From: Larkinella terrae
Lineage (GTDB): Bacteria; Bacteroidota; Bacteroidia; Cytophagales; Spirosomataceae
Direction of reading: 5' to 3'
Assembly: GCF_009668025.1 (NCBI RefSeq)
Contig: NZ_WJXZ01000007.1
Span: 291,152 to 355,151, forward strand
DNA: 64,000 nt
Under the pieces are notes generated by a model that was not told the DNA's origin, made no database searches, and saw nothing but the letters and a program-made list of their open reading frames with translations. Numbering within the stretch: the stretch's first letter is position 1; every line of letters begins with the position of its first letter. Both the position numbers and the translations under genes were made by a program. Below, in pieces: positions 27,206 to 36,089 of this stretch.

Positions 27206-29182
27206 ATGAATAGACTTCTACTCTTTTTGCTGCTAAGCCTTTCCGTATTTTGCCGGGCCGGAGCCGCGCCGATTCGGATCAGCGACCTGAACAGCGCATA
27301 TAATGTCTTCGGCACCAGTGAGTTGCTGGAAGTAAAAGCCGGTTCCGTAGCGATTGACGATCTGCTTCAGAATCCGGAAAAGTTCCGGTTTGTTCCGACC
27401 GAAAACCGCCTGATCAAACCGTATGACCACCAGCTCGGTTACTGGTTCCGGTTCCAGCTGGCCAACGAAACCGATCGTGAGCTATTTCTGCAGTTTATCT
27501 ACGCAGGAACCGAATTGATGCGGGTTTATGAAACGGTTGAAAACCGGGTGCTGGCCGTCAACACCCTGGGAAGTCTTCAGCCCGAATCCCGGAATTCGTT
27601 TCGGAAAAGTGTGCAGTTTTGCCCCATTCAATCCCGGAATGGCGAAGTTCACACGTTTTACGTCTACATGGAAGGCGTGTACACCTCGGCCCTGCCCATG
27701 TTCGCGCTTTCGGCGATCAAACTGCTACAGAGCCAGCACCGATCCGATTTGTTTTACGGGGTTTATTACGGATTTATCCTTATTATCATCGTTTACAGCC
27801 TGGTTTTATACATCCGGTTGCGCGAAGAAGGCAATCTGCGGTATGCGATCTGGGTGTTTTTCATGGGTCTGTTGATGGCCCTGTTTCGGGGGCATACGAG
27901 CGAGTTTTTCTGGGCCGCAAATCCTTCCATCGAACGGTTTGGAGCTGCTTTGCCCTCCGTGACCGGTTTTCTCCATATTCTGTTCACGCTGACCTTTTTA
28001 CGCCTTCGTTATCAGGCTCCGGTTTTTTACAAAATCGGTTTCGGAATCGTTGTGCTTTACCTGATCGGTTTCGGGCTAAGTGTGCTGAATGTGAGCCTGA
28101 ATTACAGTTTGGGCAGCCGGGTTGATATCGTGCCGTTGGTGGTTTTGCTGGAAGGAATTTTCAGCCTGGTGGCCGGAGTTGCCATGTTAAGCAAAGGATT
28201 TCGCCCGGCCTTGTTTTACATCGTTGGGAACCTGTTTTTCTACCTGGGCATCTTCATCTACCTGCTGTATACCGTGGGCGTGTTTCCCTACGGTTTTCTG
28301 CCTTACGAAAGTATTCACCTCGGTGTCGGCGTTGAGATTCTGTTCTTTGCGGTTGCCCTTACCTACAAAGTGGATTTGCTGAAAAAGCAGCGGCAGGAGG
28401 CCGAGCAGGAACAGATCCGGCTTTTGGTAGAAAACCGGCGTCTGGTCAACGAGCAAAACGTCATCCTGGAGCAAAAAGTAACCCAGCGGACGGAAGAACT
28501 TCAGGTGGCCAAGCAGCGGTCGGAGGAATTGCTGCTCAATATTCTGCCGTCGGAAGTTGTCGATGAACTGAAACTGACGGGCCATTCACAACCGCGCCGG
28601 TTTGAACGCGTAACGGTTTTATTTACGGATATTCAGAACTTCACCAGCACCGGCGAATTGCTCTCACCCGAAGAACTGGTTCACGAAATTGATCATTATT
28701 ACCGGGCTTTCGACGAGATTCTGAGCCGCTACCGCATCGAAAAAATCAAAACCATTGGCGATGCGTATTTGTGCGCGGGCGGTTTGCCGGTTGCGTATCC
28801 GGAAAATGCCACCGAAGTGGTCCGGGCGGCTTTGGAAATGCGGGCGTTCATGCTGCGCAACAAAGCGGAGCGGCAGACTCAGGGGCTGCGGCATTTCGAG
28901 TTTCGGATCGGGATTCACACCGGGCCGGTGGTGGCCGGAATCGTGGGTGCCCGCAAGTTTGCCTACGATATCTGGGGCGATACCGTCAACACGGCGGCCC
29001 GCATGGAACAGCACGGCGAGGTTGGAAAAATCAATATTTCATCCGCTACGTACCAACTCGTAAAAGAGTATTTCCAGTGCAGTTACCGGGGTAAAATAGC
29101 GGTGAAAAACAAGGAAGCAATGGACATGTATTTCGCCGATGAAATGGCGGTTGCAGCCGATGTGAAAAAGGAACTAATGTAA
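27206..29182 (+). CDS. 7TMR-DISM receptor-type adenylate cyclase
   Basis: 658 residues: signal peptide (1-21), an extracellular 7TMR-DISM beta domain (about 25-165), seven hydrophobic helices (about 175-385), a coiled coil (about 390-440) and a class III nucleotide cyclase domain (about 455-645). Catalytic features are the metal Asp in VTVLFTDIQNF, EKIKTIGDAYLCAGG and YDIWGDTVNTAARM. The Lys of EKIKTIGD and the Asp of YDIWGD are the adenine-specifying pair, so cAMP is the predicted product, not cGMP. The Asn and Arg of NTAARM needed for catalysis are present. An extracellular carbohydrate-like ligand is typical for DISM domains but not shown. Confidence 0.92.
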   Translation: MNRLLLFLLLSLSVFCRAGAAPIRISDLNSAYNVFGTSELLEVKAGSVAIDDLLQNPEKFRFVPTENRLIKPYDHQLGYWFRFQLANETDRELFLQFIYAGTELMRVYETVENRVLAVNTLGSLQPESRNSFRKSVQFCPIQSRNGEVHTFYVYMEGVYTSALPMFALSAIKLLQSQHRSDLFYGVYYGFILIIIVYSLVLYIRLREEGNLRYAIWVFFMGLLMALFRGHTSEFFWAANPSIERFGAALPSVTGFLHILFTLTFLRLRYQAPVFYKIGFGIVVLYLIGFGLSVLNVSLNYSLGSRVDIVPLVVLLEGIFSLVAGVAMLSKGFRPALFYIVGNLFFYLGIFIYLLYTVGVFPYGFLPYESIHLGVGVEILFFAVALTYKVDLLKKQRQEAEQEQIRLLVENRRLVNEQNVILEQKVTQRTEELQVAKQRSEELLLNILPSEVVDELKLTGHSQPRRFERVTVLFTDIQNFTSTGELLSPEELVHEIDHYYRAFDEILSRYRIEKIKTIGDAYLCAGGLPVAYPENATEVVRAALEMRAFMLRNKAERQTQGLRHFEFRIGIHTGPVVAGIVGARKFAYDIWGDTVNTAARMEQHGEVGKINISSATYQLVKEYFQCSYRGKIAVKNKEAMDMYFADEMAVAADVKKELM

Positions 29183-29217
29183 TCTGAAAACCGCCTGTTT
29201 AGGCTTGCGACGGCTTA

Positions 29218-29469
29218 TTACTGCATGAACAGGCCGATGAGTTTTTCGATTAATTTGAACCATAAAAATAAGAAGCCCACGGCAATCAATAAAATTGAAG
29301 ACCATAAAATAGTCTTTGAAAGACTAAGTTTATACGGCTTATTTTTACGGTATTTCGCCATACGATGACTACTGGTATTCGCCTGAAACCGGTTAACTTC
29401 ACCAAAGTCAAAATCTTCACTGGAGCCGGGTTTTGCAATCATAAAATAGGGCCGATCATTCGTTGGCAT
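29218..29469 (-). CDS. Small single-helix membrane protein, unrecognised
   Basis: 83 residues with a soluble, basic N-terminal part (MAKYRKNKPYKLSLSK) and one strong C-terminal membrane helix (TILWSSILLIAVGFLFLWF). No family recognised. It is oriented opposite to the adenylate cyclase gene and ends 35 bp from its stop. Confidence 0.6.
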   Translation of the reverse strand: MPTNDRPYFMIAKPGSSEDFDFGEVNRFQANTSSHRMAKYRKNKPYKLSLSKTILWSSILLIAVGFLFLWFKLIEKLIGLFMQ

Positions 29470-29945
29470 CTCGCATAGTTTTAAGACTAAAAAACGTCAA
29501 ACTTTGTGCCATTAATGCGTCGGCAAGGGCATTTTGCTACAGATTCCCCTTAATATGTTACCAAAAAAATACTCAATTTGCTTTAGCGTCTGTTAATCAA
29601 TGTGTTAAAGGATGGTTTTGATTGCTAAAATTAACGGTTAAATGAACGCTAACCGCACCAGTTACTAACAACAGGCGACCGATCAATAAATCACTTTACC
29701 TCCGGAAGGAGCAAATTCAGGAATTGGGCGAGTCAGCAGGCAGCAACTGGCTCTTTTCTCAGCGGAGCCTGATCGTTCCGCTAAGGTTTTCCGTCTACTC
29801 ACTTTTTTTTCAGATTGTCAGACTTATTTATGCGCTAATTCAACATTCAGTCATAGATTGGGCCGCGAATCCGGAGCCTTTGCCAGACAGGGTTTTCCGG
29901 GTGGCTAGAGAGTGCTATTTTATTACTCATCCTTTTCTCTGTACT
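29470..29945. other. Long intergenic region, no gene seen
   Basis: This 476-bp A/T-rich gap lies between the small membrane protein gene (-) and the single-domain response regulator gene (+). The frame of the regulator extends back to 29724 but that part lacks coding character. I see no tRNA, riboswitch or perfect promoter box. Confidence 0.5.
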
Positions 29946-30326
29946 ATGAATTCTCAACCAAGAATCCTTTTGGCGGATGATGATCCGGCCATACGCAAAT
30001 TTTTGAGTCAGATCCTACGAAAAGCCGGGTATCAGGTAGTGATGGCATCGGATGGACTGGAAGCCATTGAGCTCCTGAAAACCGAACCCCGACCGGACCT
30101 GCTGCTGCTGGATGTGATGATGCCGGAGTCCACCGGACTGGATGTCGTCGCAAAATCCAACGAATTACCCCAGCCCGTTCCCGCTATTCTGATGTCGGCG
30201 ATTGATCTGCCGCCCGTCCAGCGGATGGTGTTGCTCGCTTCACCAACGCCGTACCTGATCAAGCCCTTTAAGCCAAACGAACTTCTCAGCAAAATTGAGA
30301 GCATACTCGCTTCGGCCAGTATTTGA
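29946..30326 (+). CDS. Single-domain response regulator (receiver only)
   Basis: 126 residues consisting of one receiver domain: acidic residues Asp11-Asp13 (LLADDDPAIRKFL), phospho-acceptor Asp56 in LLLLDVMMPE, the switch Ser in ILMSAID and Lys in YLIKPFKPNE. There is no output domain, so it acts by protein contact or as a phosphate relay, as CheY or Spo0F do. The start at 29946 (MNSQPRILLAD) is set by the domain boundary. No kinase gene is adjacent. Confidence 0.9.
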   Translation: MNSQPRILLADDDPAIRKFLSQILRKAGYQVVMASDGLEAIELLKTEPRPDLLLLDVMMPESTGLDVVAKSNELPQPVPAILMSAIDLPPVQRMVLLASPTPYLIKPFKPNELLSKIESILASASI

Positions 30327-30409
30327 GCCGTCGATAGGGGTAGTGGGATTGATATTACCTTTTGAAACCGCTTCTTTCCAGAAGATTTCCGCCACGTATT
30401 CACCAAAAA

Positions 30410-30451
30410 AAGGTCCGTAGAAAACCGCTCAGGCGGTTTTCTACGGACCTT
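30410..30451. terminator. Perfect 19-bp stem hairpin terminator
   Basis: Arms 30410-30428 and 30433-30451 are perfect reverse complements around a TCAG loop, with an A-run before and short T-rich sequence after. It lies between the response regulator (+) and the epimerase-like gene (-), both transcribed towards it, so it should terminate both. The stem contains GAAAACCGC, related to the AAACCG words common in the window. Confidence 0.85.
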
Positions 30452-30471
30452 CCATTTACAATCGGAAAGCG

Positions 30472-31329
30472 TTACTCCTTCAGATTCTTTAAATAAGCAA
30501 TGCTTTTCGGCACCTGATACGACCAGGTCGGACTTTCGTCTTCGATGAAATAGTGCTTGACGCCGACCTTTTTGGCTGTTTTCAGCACCATCGGTATGTC
30601 GATCTGGCCCGTTCCCAGCGTCACGTCATTCTCCTTCGGAGTGCCACCGGTGAGGTCACCTTTCACGCCTTTTTTGAGGTCTTTCAGGTGCATGAGCTTC
30701 CAGCGGCTACCGTATTTATTCAGCAATTTAACCGGGTCGGCCCCCCCGTGGGTGACCCACAGAATATCCATTTCAAAGGATACGTACTTCGGGTCGGTAT
30801 TCTTCACGAGGTAATCGAACAGCGTACCATCTTCGTACGGCTGGAATTCAAAGCCGTGGTTGTGGTAACAGAACGTCAGGCCGTTTTCCTGCAACACCTT
30901 GCCCACCCGGTTGAAATCTTCCACGGCTTTTTTGGCGTTTTCAAGCGTGAAATTCCCCCGCTGATGCGGGATCGAGGCAACCATGACGTATTTCGCACCC
31001 AGCTCTTTGGCTTTCTTCACCACCTCCATCGGATCTTTGACTATTTCATCGTAGCCCGCGCCGGTGCCCGGAATGCTGATGTTCCGATCCTTCAGCATTT
31101 TCTTGAACGCTTCGGTCGTGACGCCCGGGGGCGTACTGCCTTCCATTTCGGTGACGCCCAGCGACTGAATGGTGTCGAGGGTTGCCTCAACGCCTTTTGG
31201 AAAGCTGAATCGGTACGTATACGACTGAATACCAATGGGAAACGTATAGATTTTCTTCTGAGCAAAAACGCTGCTGGACGCGAGCAACAAGGCAGAACTC
31301 AGCAACAGGGGCAATCGGGTTTTCAGCAT
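30472..31329 (-). CDS. Secreted sugar phosphate isomerase/epimerase-like TIM barrel
   Basis: 285 residues with a Sec signal peptide (LPLLLSSALLLASSSVFAQ). The TIM-barrel motifs match the xylose-isomerase-like family: GIQSYTYRFSFPKGVEATLD, TFCYHNHGFEF, VSFEMDILWVTHGGADP, LMHLKDLKKG and HYFIEDESP. It is a paralogue of the Tat-exported protein at 18145-18981. It is the second gene of an operon with the glutaminase-family gene (24-bp gap), suggesting joint use in an exported catabolic pathway. Substrate unknown. Confidence 0.9.
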   Translation of the reverse strand: MLKTRLPLLLSSALLLASSSVFAQKKIYTFPIGIQSYTYRFSFPKGVEATLDTIQSLGVTEMEGSTPPGVTTEAFKKMLKDRNISIPGTGAGYDEIVKDPMEVVKKAKELGAKYVMVASIPHQRGNFTLENAKKAVEDFNRVGKVLQENGLTFCYHNHGFEFQPYEDGTLFDYLVKNTDPKYVSFEMDILWVTHGGADPVKLLNKYGSRWKLMHLKDLKKGVKGDLTGGTPKENDVTLGTGQIDIPMVLKTAKKVGVKHYFIEDESPTWSYQVPKSIAYLKNLKE

Positions 31330-31353
31330 GGGTTTAGATTGTGAAAAGGTGAA

Positions 31354-33849
31354 TTAATGGAGTTTATCGTTCAGTAATTTAATGAAATAAGCCCCCACCA
31401 CGGAGCGGGCCTGAAAACCGACCTGCTTGCCATCGGTGGTTTCGTGCCAGTCGCTCAGCGGCACCCGGCTTGGTGTCTGATCGGCGTATTTAAAAATGGG
31501 TTGAATCAGGGCCTGAAAATCCTGTGGTTTTTCGGCGATGGTTGCCGTCCAGAAAATCCAGTCCGATTTGGTGTACGTTTTCCGGCTGTCGAGCGGCAAA
31601 CCGAACGGTTTTTGTTTGGTGAGGTAATACCGGATTTCCTTTTCGGCCACTTCTTTCGGGAAAATGCCCAAATCCAGCAGTTTATCCCAGACCAGGTTGT
31701 ATTTCTGGCTCCAGCTTCCCTGCGGTTTGTCGAAGGTTAACGCGTAATGATCGCCGTCCTGCGCCATTTGAACCCATTTTTGAGCCAGCTCGCGGGCCAA
31801 TTTGAGGTGTTGCTCGCCTAACTCCGTCTGCCCCAGTTGTTTCGCCAATTGCCCGTACGAAGCAATGCCCAGAATGGCTTTCACGCTCAGGTTCGCGTTG
31901 CGGGCGAGGTGACCGGCAAAATCGTCCGTGCAAAGCTGGTTGGCCGGATCAAAACCGTCTTTTTTGAGATAATCAACCCAGACGGTCAAGGTGGGCCAGT
32001 GTTGCCTGGCGAAATCGGCGTTTTTCTCGGCGGCCGCAATAGCAGCCGTCAGAATCAGCATATTACCGCTTTCTTCCACCGGCATGTCTTCGCCATACGT
32101 CTGCCCATTGGCCAGCGGGTAGGTTCCAACGTCGTGCGCGGCAAACGGCTTGGTCCATTTCCCGCTTTCGGAATACTGAAAAATCGGCTCCATCATGCCT
32201 TTCAGCAAAGTCGGGTTATAAATCAGATAGAGCGGAGCCGACGGATACGTGATGTCCACCGTGCCAATGGAGCCGTTGCTGAAATTCTCTTTGGACAAAA
32301 ACAAGACTTCGCCTTTGGGACCGGCAACGGTTTTGTGAGCGGCAATGGATTGCCGATAAACCAGCTGGCACAAATCGGCATATGGTTTTCCACCCGATTT
32401 CTCGGCTTCGGCGTACAGTTTCTGATCGAACTGGCGGCTTTTTTCGGTCAGACTGGCGTAATCTTTTTCAACAGCTGCCAGCATTTTTTCTGCCGTCATC
32501 GATTCGTCCCGGCGCCACCAGGCCCGCAGGTTTTTACCAAAAAATTGTACGGAATAAATATCGTCGTATCCCAGAATGAGGTGGGCGGTTTTGGGCGTTT
32601 GCGAAACCGTTCCCAGCGATTGCGCAACGGCCAGCGATCGGCTGTCGGCCGCGGCTGGTTGGCTGGCATCGTCTGCTATAACGCCTTTGCTCACAAAACT
32701 GCGGAACAGGGTCGTTGGCTGCCCGATGGCCGTTTGCGTCGTGGTGGCCGTGGGGGCCGCCAGCAGTGCATAACCCCAGTCGATCCGCACATCATCGCCT
32801 TTGCGCCCCAGGATTTTTTGTGAAGTAGTGCCGATCGACAAAACCGTCAACCCTTCAGCCGACGACCGTTTCCCGACCACTTCCTGCGTGGGTTGATTCA
32901 CGCTCAGCAAACCGGATGCGGCTGTGTAAATCTGAACCGTATGCGGTTTTCCATCGATCGATTGGGCCGAATAGGTGAGGTAGGAAGCAGGCCGGGTTGC
33001 CACCTCCAGATCATCCAGTAACAAGGGCGTTGTGAAATTGACGGTCAGCGCAACCGGACCGGCGGCAAACTTGTATTCGGTCTGTGTCGCCTGCACTTTC
33101 ACGCTTTGCTGCTGCGCCTGCGCGACCGGCGCACCCAGATTGACTTTTCGTTCATCGACCAGACCCACATCAACATAACCGCCCCCAACCGGGTTCAGGC
33201 AACTGACAGCCAGTAGGTTAGATCCTTTTTTTAGGGCCGCTTTTGCAGCCGCGTCGAGGGGAAATATTTTGTAATCACCAACGTAACTGGGGCCGCTATC
33301 GTGGGCTTTCACGCCGTTGATGTACACAAGAACATCGTCATCGTGGCTCATATAAAGGACCAGGTGTTCAAAATTAAGGTCGGAAACCGTAACGGTTCGG
33401 CGGTACCAGACTTCTTTGGTTTTCCAGATCGTAGCGGGCTGAATCGGATTGCTGGAAGCGCCGTCGCCGATAGGCGCTTTACCGGTTTTCCAGTCGGATG
33501 AGGGTTTGAAACCCGGTTTTTCCCAGCCATCGCCCGGTTTCTGAAAGGTATAACTCAGTTCATAAGCTTCGGTTTGGGCCGTGGAAACAACGGTTTTTAG
33601 CGTCGTTAGTTGGGAGCCCATAAAACGGTATGTCCGGCCATCCACACGAATCAGGCCATCGAGCGGCTGGTTTTTGCCCGTCCAGTGACGGGTCGGTGAT
33701 TCATTCAATTTGTCGCTAAACGCCCAGAGGCTGGTATAAGGATCAATCGTGACCAAAGGATAGGCGGGAGGCCGTTGTGCCCAAACCGGCAGAACGCCCG
33801 CCAGGGTAAAAATGAGTAAGAAAATAAGGTTGGAGAATTGCTTTGGCAT
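31354..33849 (-). CDS. Secreted glutaminase-family protein (DUF4965/DUF5127/DUF1793)
   Basis: 831 residues with a signal peptide (LIFLLIFTLAGVLPVWAQ). The N-terminal part PAYPLVTIDPYTSLWAFSDKL with TRHWTGKNQPLDGLIRVDG is the DUF4964 start of the fungal glutaminase A-like family. DUF5127, DUF4965 and DUF1793 regions follow (VSKGVIAD, YPSAPLYLIYNPTLLKGMMEPIF and FAGHLARNANLSVKAILGI). An inserted segment near residues 100-235 (EVWYRRTVTVSDLNFEHLVLYMSHDDDVLVYINGV) looks like a galactose-binding or jelly-roll module. Despite the family name, many bacterial members are probably glycoside-hydrolase-like (alpha/alpha barrel); real activity is unknown. First gene of the operon with the epimerase-like gene. 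Confidence 0.88.
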   Translation of the reverse strand: MPKQFSNLIFLLIFTLAGVLPVWAQRPPAYPLVTIDPYTSLWAFSDKLNESPTRHWTGKNQPLDGLIRVDGRTYRFMGSQLTTLKTVVSTAQTEAYELSYTFQKPGDGWEKPGFKPSSDWKTGKAPIGDGASSNPIQPATIWKTKEVWYRRTVTVSDLNFEHLVLYMSHDDDVLVYINGVKAHDSGPSYVGDYKIFPLDAAAKAALKKGSNLLAVSCLNPVGGGYVDVGLVDERKVNLGAPVAQAQQQSVKVQATQTEYKFAAGPVALTVNFTTPLLLDDLEVATRPASYLTYSAQSIDGKPHTVQIYTAASGLLSVNQPTQEVVGKRSSAEGLTVLSIGTTSQKILGRKGDDVRIDWGYALLAAPTATTTQTAIGQPTTLFRSFVSKGVIADDASQPAAADSRSLAVAQSLGTVSQTPKTAHLILGYDDIYSVQFFGKNLRAWWRRDESMTAEKMLAAVEKDYASLTEKSRQFDQKLYAEAEKSGGKPYADLCQLVYRQSIAAHKTVAGPKGEVLFLSKENFSNGSIGTVDITYPSAPLYLIYNPTLLKGMMEPIFQYSESGKWTKPFAAHDVGTYPLANGQTYGEDMPVEESGNMLILTAAIAAAEKNADFARQHWPTLTVWVDYLKKDGFDPANQLCTDDFAGHLARNANLSVKAILGIASYGQLAKQLGQTELGEQHLKLARELAQKWVQMAQDGDHYALTFDKPQGSWSQKYNLVWDKLLDLGIFPKEVAEKEIRYYLTKQKPFGLPLDSRKTYTKSDWIFWTATIAEKPQDFQALIQPIFKYADQTPSRVPLSDWHETTDGKQVGFQARSVVGAYFIKLLNDKLH

Positions 33850-34162
33850 TAGTTATGATTGATTAGTTGAGTACATATCGGGTGTCAACTGGGATCAAAC
33901 CACCCGATTGCACGAATTTAGTATAAATCATTGGATACTTTTTTTCTACTTGGTCGGGAACCGGTTTTGATTCTGTTCCGGAAAGACCTGGAATTGAAAA
34001 CGCAGCTGTATTTTGCCTTTCGCTTTCAAAATGGCACGGACCAATCGGGTAAAAATCAGCTTAATTACCGCAGGATGTGAAAAAATGACGGAATGGTAAC
34101 TAACAAATTATAGACCTTTCAGTTTATCCCATTAACTTTGCATTACAAAGTAAGTCTACCAT
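33850..34162. other. Divergent intergenic region with one promoter candidate
   Basis: A 313-bp A/T-rich gap between the glutaminase-family gene (-) and the beta-barrel-like gene (+). Besides the TAACTTTG box at 34133 I see no gene, RNA or repeat. Confidence 0.5.
34133..34140 (+). promoter_or_regulatory. Bacteroidota -7 box TAACTTTG
   Basis: A perfect TAnnTTTG match 22 bp before the ATG at 34163, at the spacing expected for the -7 element of the Bacteroidota primary sigma factor. I could not see a good -33 TTG box at the usual distance. Confidence 0.55.
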
Positions 34163-34930
34163 ATGAGAAAAATAGTAACAGCCTTATTTACTTTCCTCAC
34201 TATTGTCGCCTATTCACAAACCCCTACTTCCAGCCGTCTGAGCAGCGGAGTTGATGTCGGGGCCGCTTTCAAAAACGACTATCTGGTTCCCTCCATCACC
34301 TACTACGAAATGCTGAACGTGGGCAAGGAGCAGCTTTTTTCCATTGGCTGGACGGTAAAACTGAACACATTTTACGGGGATAACCTGAATTATACCACGG
34401 CTCCGGCAAAACTGACGCGCGAAAAAACCGGTTTTGCGGCACTTTCGGCGCCGATTGTACCGGCAAATCTCGATACCATGCGCTTCGATTGGGTAACGGC
34501 CACGGCGGTCAACTTTGGTTTGCGGGCCCAGGTTCGTGTCGGACCGATTGAAGTGGGTGCCGGGGCTGACTTGCTGGGAATTGGTTTTGGAAAAAACCGG
34601 GAAGGGCGCTACCGCTCATCCACCGGACGGTTTACGGCTACCAATACCGCCGGAACAGTCGATACGGTAAGTTTTCGGGCCTCACCGAAGCAATTTGCTC
34701 AACCTCAGCGCATTAATGCCCGATTGCTGGGCGACAACGACCTGGGTTCTTTATCGACGGAGGTTTACGTCCGGTTGCGGGTGATGCGACGGCTGGGTGT
34801 CAAAGGGGGTTATCAGTGGATTACTACCGAGATGCGGTCCAGCACCGTCAACATTGATGATAAAAACCAGCGTTTTCGCAACCGGGCTTCCATGGCTTAC
34901 GTAGCCCTGACATTCCCATTCTTTAAATAA
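34163..34930 (+). CDS. Exported beta-barrel-like hypothetical protein
   Basis: 255 residues with a Sec signal peptide (IVTALFTFLTIVAYSQ). The rest is rich in alternating hydrophobic/polar strands (LFSIGWTVKLNTFYG, NFGLRAQVRVGPIEVGAGADL, VYVRLRVMRRLGVKGGYQW) and ends AYVALTFPFFK, with a terminal aromatic typical of outer-membrane barrels. No family recognised. It is a single gene ending at a bidirectional terminator shared with the alpha-E gene. Confidence 0.7.
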   Translation: MRKIVTALFTFLTIVAYSQTPTSSRLSSGVDVGAAFKNDYLVPSITYYEMLNVGKEQLFSIGWTVKLNTFYGDNLNYTTAPAKLTREKTGFAALSAPIVPANLDTMRFDWVTATAVNFGLRAQVRVGPIEVGAGADLLGIGFGKNREGRYRSSTGRFTATNTAGTVDTVSFRASPKQFAQPQRINARLLGDNDLGSLSTEVYVRLRVMRRLGVKGGYQWITTEMRSSTVNIDDKNQRFRNRASMAYVALTFPFFK

Positions 34931-34933
34931 AAT

Positions 34934-34969
34934 GGAAAAGGGCTAAAAACCGCTTTTTAACCCTTTTCC
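34934..34969. terminator. Bidirectional hairpin terminator
   Basis: GGAAAAGGG at 34934-34942 pairs with CCCTTTTCC at 34961-34969. A further TAAAAA/TTTTTA pair inside gives a stem of about 15 bp with one mismatch. It sits between two convergent genes. Confidence 0.75.
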
Positions 34970-34985
34970 CCACTTCATTCTTCCG

Positions 34986-35948
34986 TTAAACTTCCACCGG
35001 TTTCAGGCTGAAATAGGTTTCATAAACCGCTTTGGCTGCCTCGTTATTCCGCGTCTGGAACCGGTCGAGGTATTGATGGAGACCGGTTTTGAAGAGTTCA
35101 GACGTTTCGGTGAACTCAATTTCCGATCGGAGTTTACTCAACGATTTCTCGGCTTCGTTCTTAAAGCCGTTCGTAATCGCATTCCCCGAAATTTCATAAA
35201 GCGACAGTTCCGCCTGCCGGATGCAATGGGCGACTGAGCGCGGGAACAGTTTGTCCAGAATCAGAAATTCCACGATTGTCGACGAACTAATCATCTTATA
35301 CTGCTGGCGGTACATATTATACGCACTGACCGATTTCAAAACCGCCGTCCAGATCATCAGATCGAGCGTTGACCCCACAGAATCAAGGTCGGGGAGGAGC
35401 GTGAAATACTTCACATCCAGAAACCGGGAGGTTTTATCGGCCCGTTCCAGAAACCGCCCAACCCGCCCGAAATGCCAGGCTTCGTTGCGCGTGATGGTGC
35501 AGTCGATGACGCCGTAAAAATGCTGGCAACCGTTTCGGACGTCGTTCAAAAATTCCTGCAGCCGGTTTAAATTCGATTCGCCTTTCGTGGTGGTGTCCCG
35601 CACGCGCAGATAAAGCTCATTCAGGTTTTCCCACATTTCCTTGGAAATACTCTCACGGATGGTCCGGGCGTTTTCGCGCGCATTGTTCAGGCAACTGACA
35701 ATGGAATTGGGATTTCGCTTGTCGAACGTCATGAAATCAATGACGTTTTCGCGGGTGGGTTCCTGGTAGAAGTTGTAAAACAGGTAATTATCGGCGGTTG
35801 CAATTAAAAGCGGTTCCCATTGCTCATCGACATTGGGCGGCAGATCCAGCGCCAGGTTAAAATTTACACTCATAAAACGGGAATAATTATCGGCCCGCTC
35901 GATGTAGCGGTTCATCCAGTAGATAGAGTTTGCAACGCGACTCAGCAT
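34986..35948 (-). CDS. Alpha-E domain protein (DUF403), without its usual partners
   Basis: 320 residues, full length for the alpha-E family: MLSRVANSIYWMNRYIERADNYSRF at the N-terminus, then REPTRENVIDFMTFD, SISKEMWENLNELYLRV and RVGRFLERADKTSRFLDVKYFTLLP. In other bacteria this family is encoded next to a circularly permuted ATP-grasp protein and a transglutaminase-like protein, a set inferred to make or process peptide tags. Neither partner is present in this window. A near-consensus -7 box (TATCTTTA on the minus strand, 35981-35988) precedes it. Confidence 0.9.
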   Translation of the reverse strand: MLSRVANSIYWMNRYIERADNYSRFMSVNFNLALDLPPNVDEQWEPLLIATADNYLFYNFYQEPTRENVIDFMTFDKRNPNSIVSCLNNARENARTIRESISKEMWENLNELYLRVRDTTTKGESNLNRLQEFLNDVRNGCQHFYGVIDCTITRNEAWHFGRVGRFLERADKTSRFLDVKYFTLLPDLDSVGSTLDLMIWTAVLKSVSAYNMYRQQYKMISSSTIVEFLILDKLFPRSVAHCIRQAELSLYEISGNAITNGFKNEAEKSLSKLRSEIEFTETSELFKTGLHQYLDRFQTRNNEAAKAVYETYFSLKPVEV

Positions 35949-36057
35949 GAAATCAAAATTTTATAGGGATATATTATTTGTAAAGATAGGTTTTTATCTG
36001 AAAGGTGCGCCTTTTTCAAAATAATGTTTAAATAATTCAACATGATCAATCTCTAGT

Positions 36058-36065
36058 TATTTTTG
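36058..36065 (+). promoter_or_regulatory. Bacteroidota -7 box TATTTTTG
   Basis: A perfect TAnnTTTG match 24 bp before the ATG of the NIPSNAP gene at 36090. No convincing -33 box is seen. Confidence 0.5.
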
Positions 36066-36089
36066 TATCTTAACTAAATCCGAGTTTCA

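Noticed and set aside
29470-29945. Searched for a tRNA, riboswitch or small RNA in the longest gap
   Set aside because: No cloverleaf, conserved core or terminator was seen by eye; a covariance-model scan would be needed to exclude one.
31837-32823. Plus-strand frame of 328 codons in the glutaminase-family gene
   Set aside because: Long but antisense to a conserved secreted enzyme; composition (Phe, Arg, Gly, Gln-rich) is typical of shadow frames.
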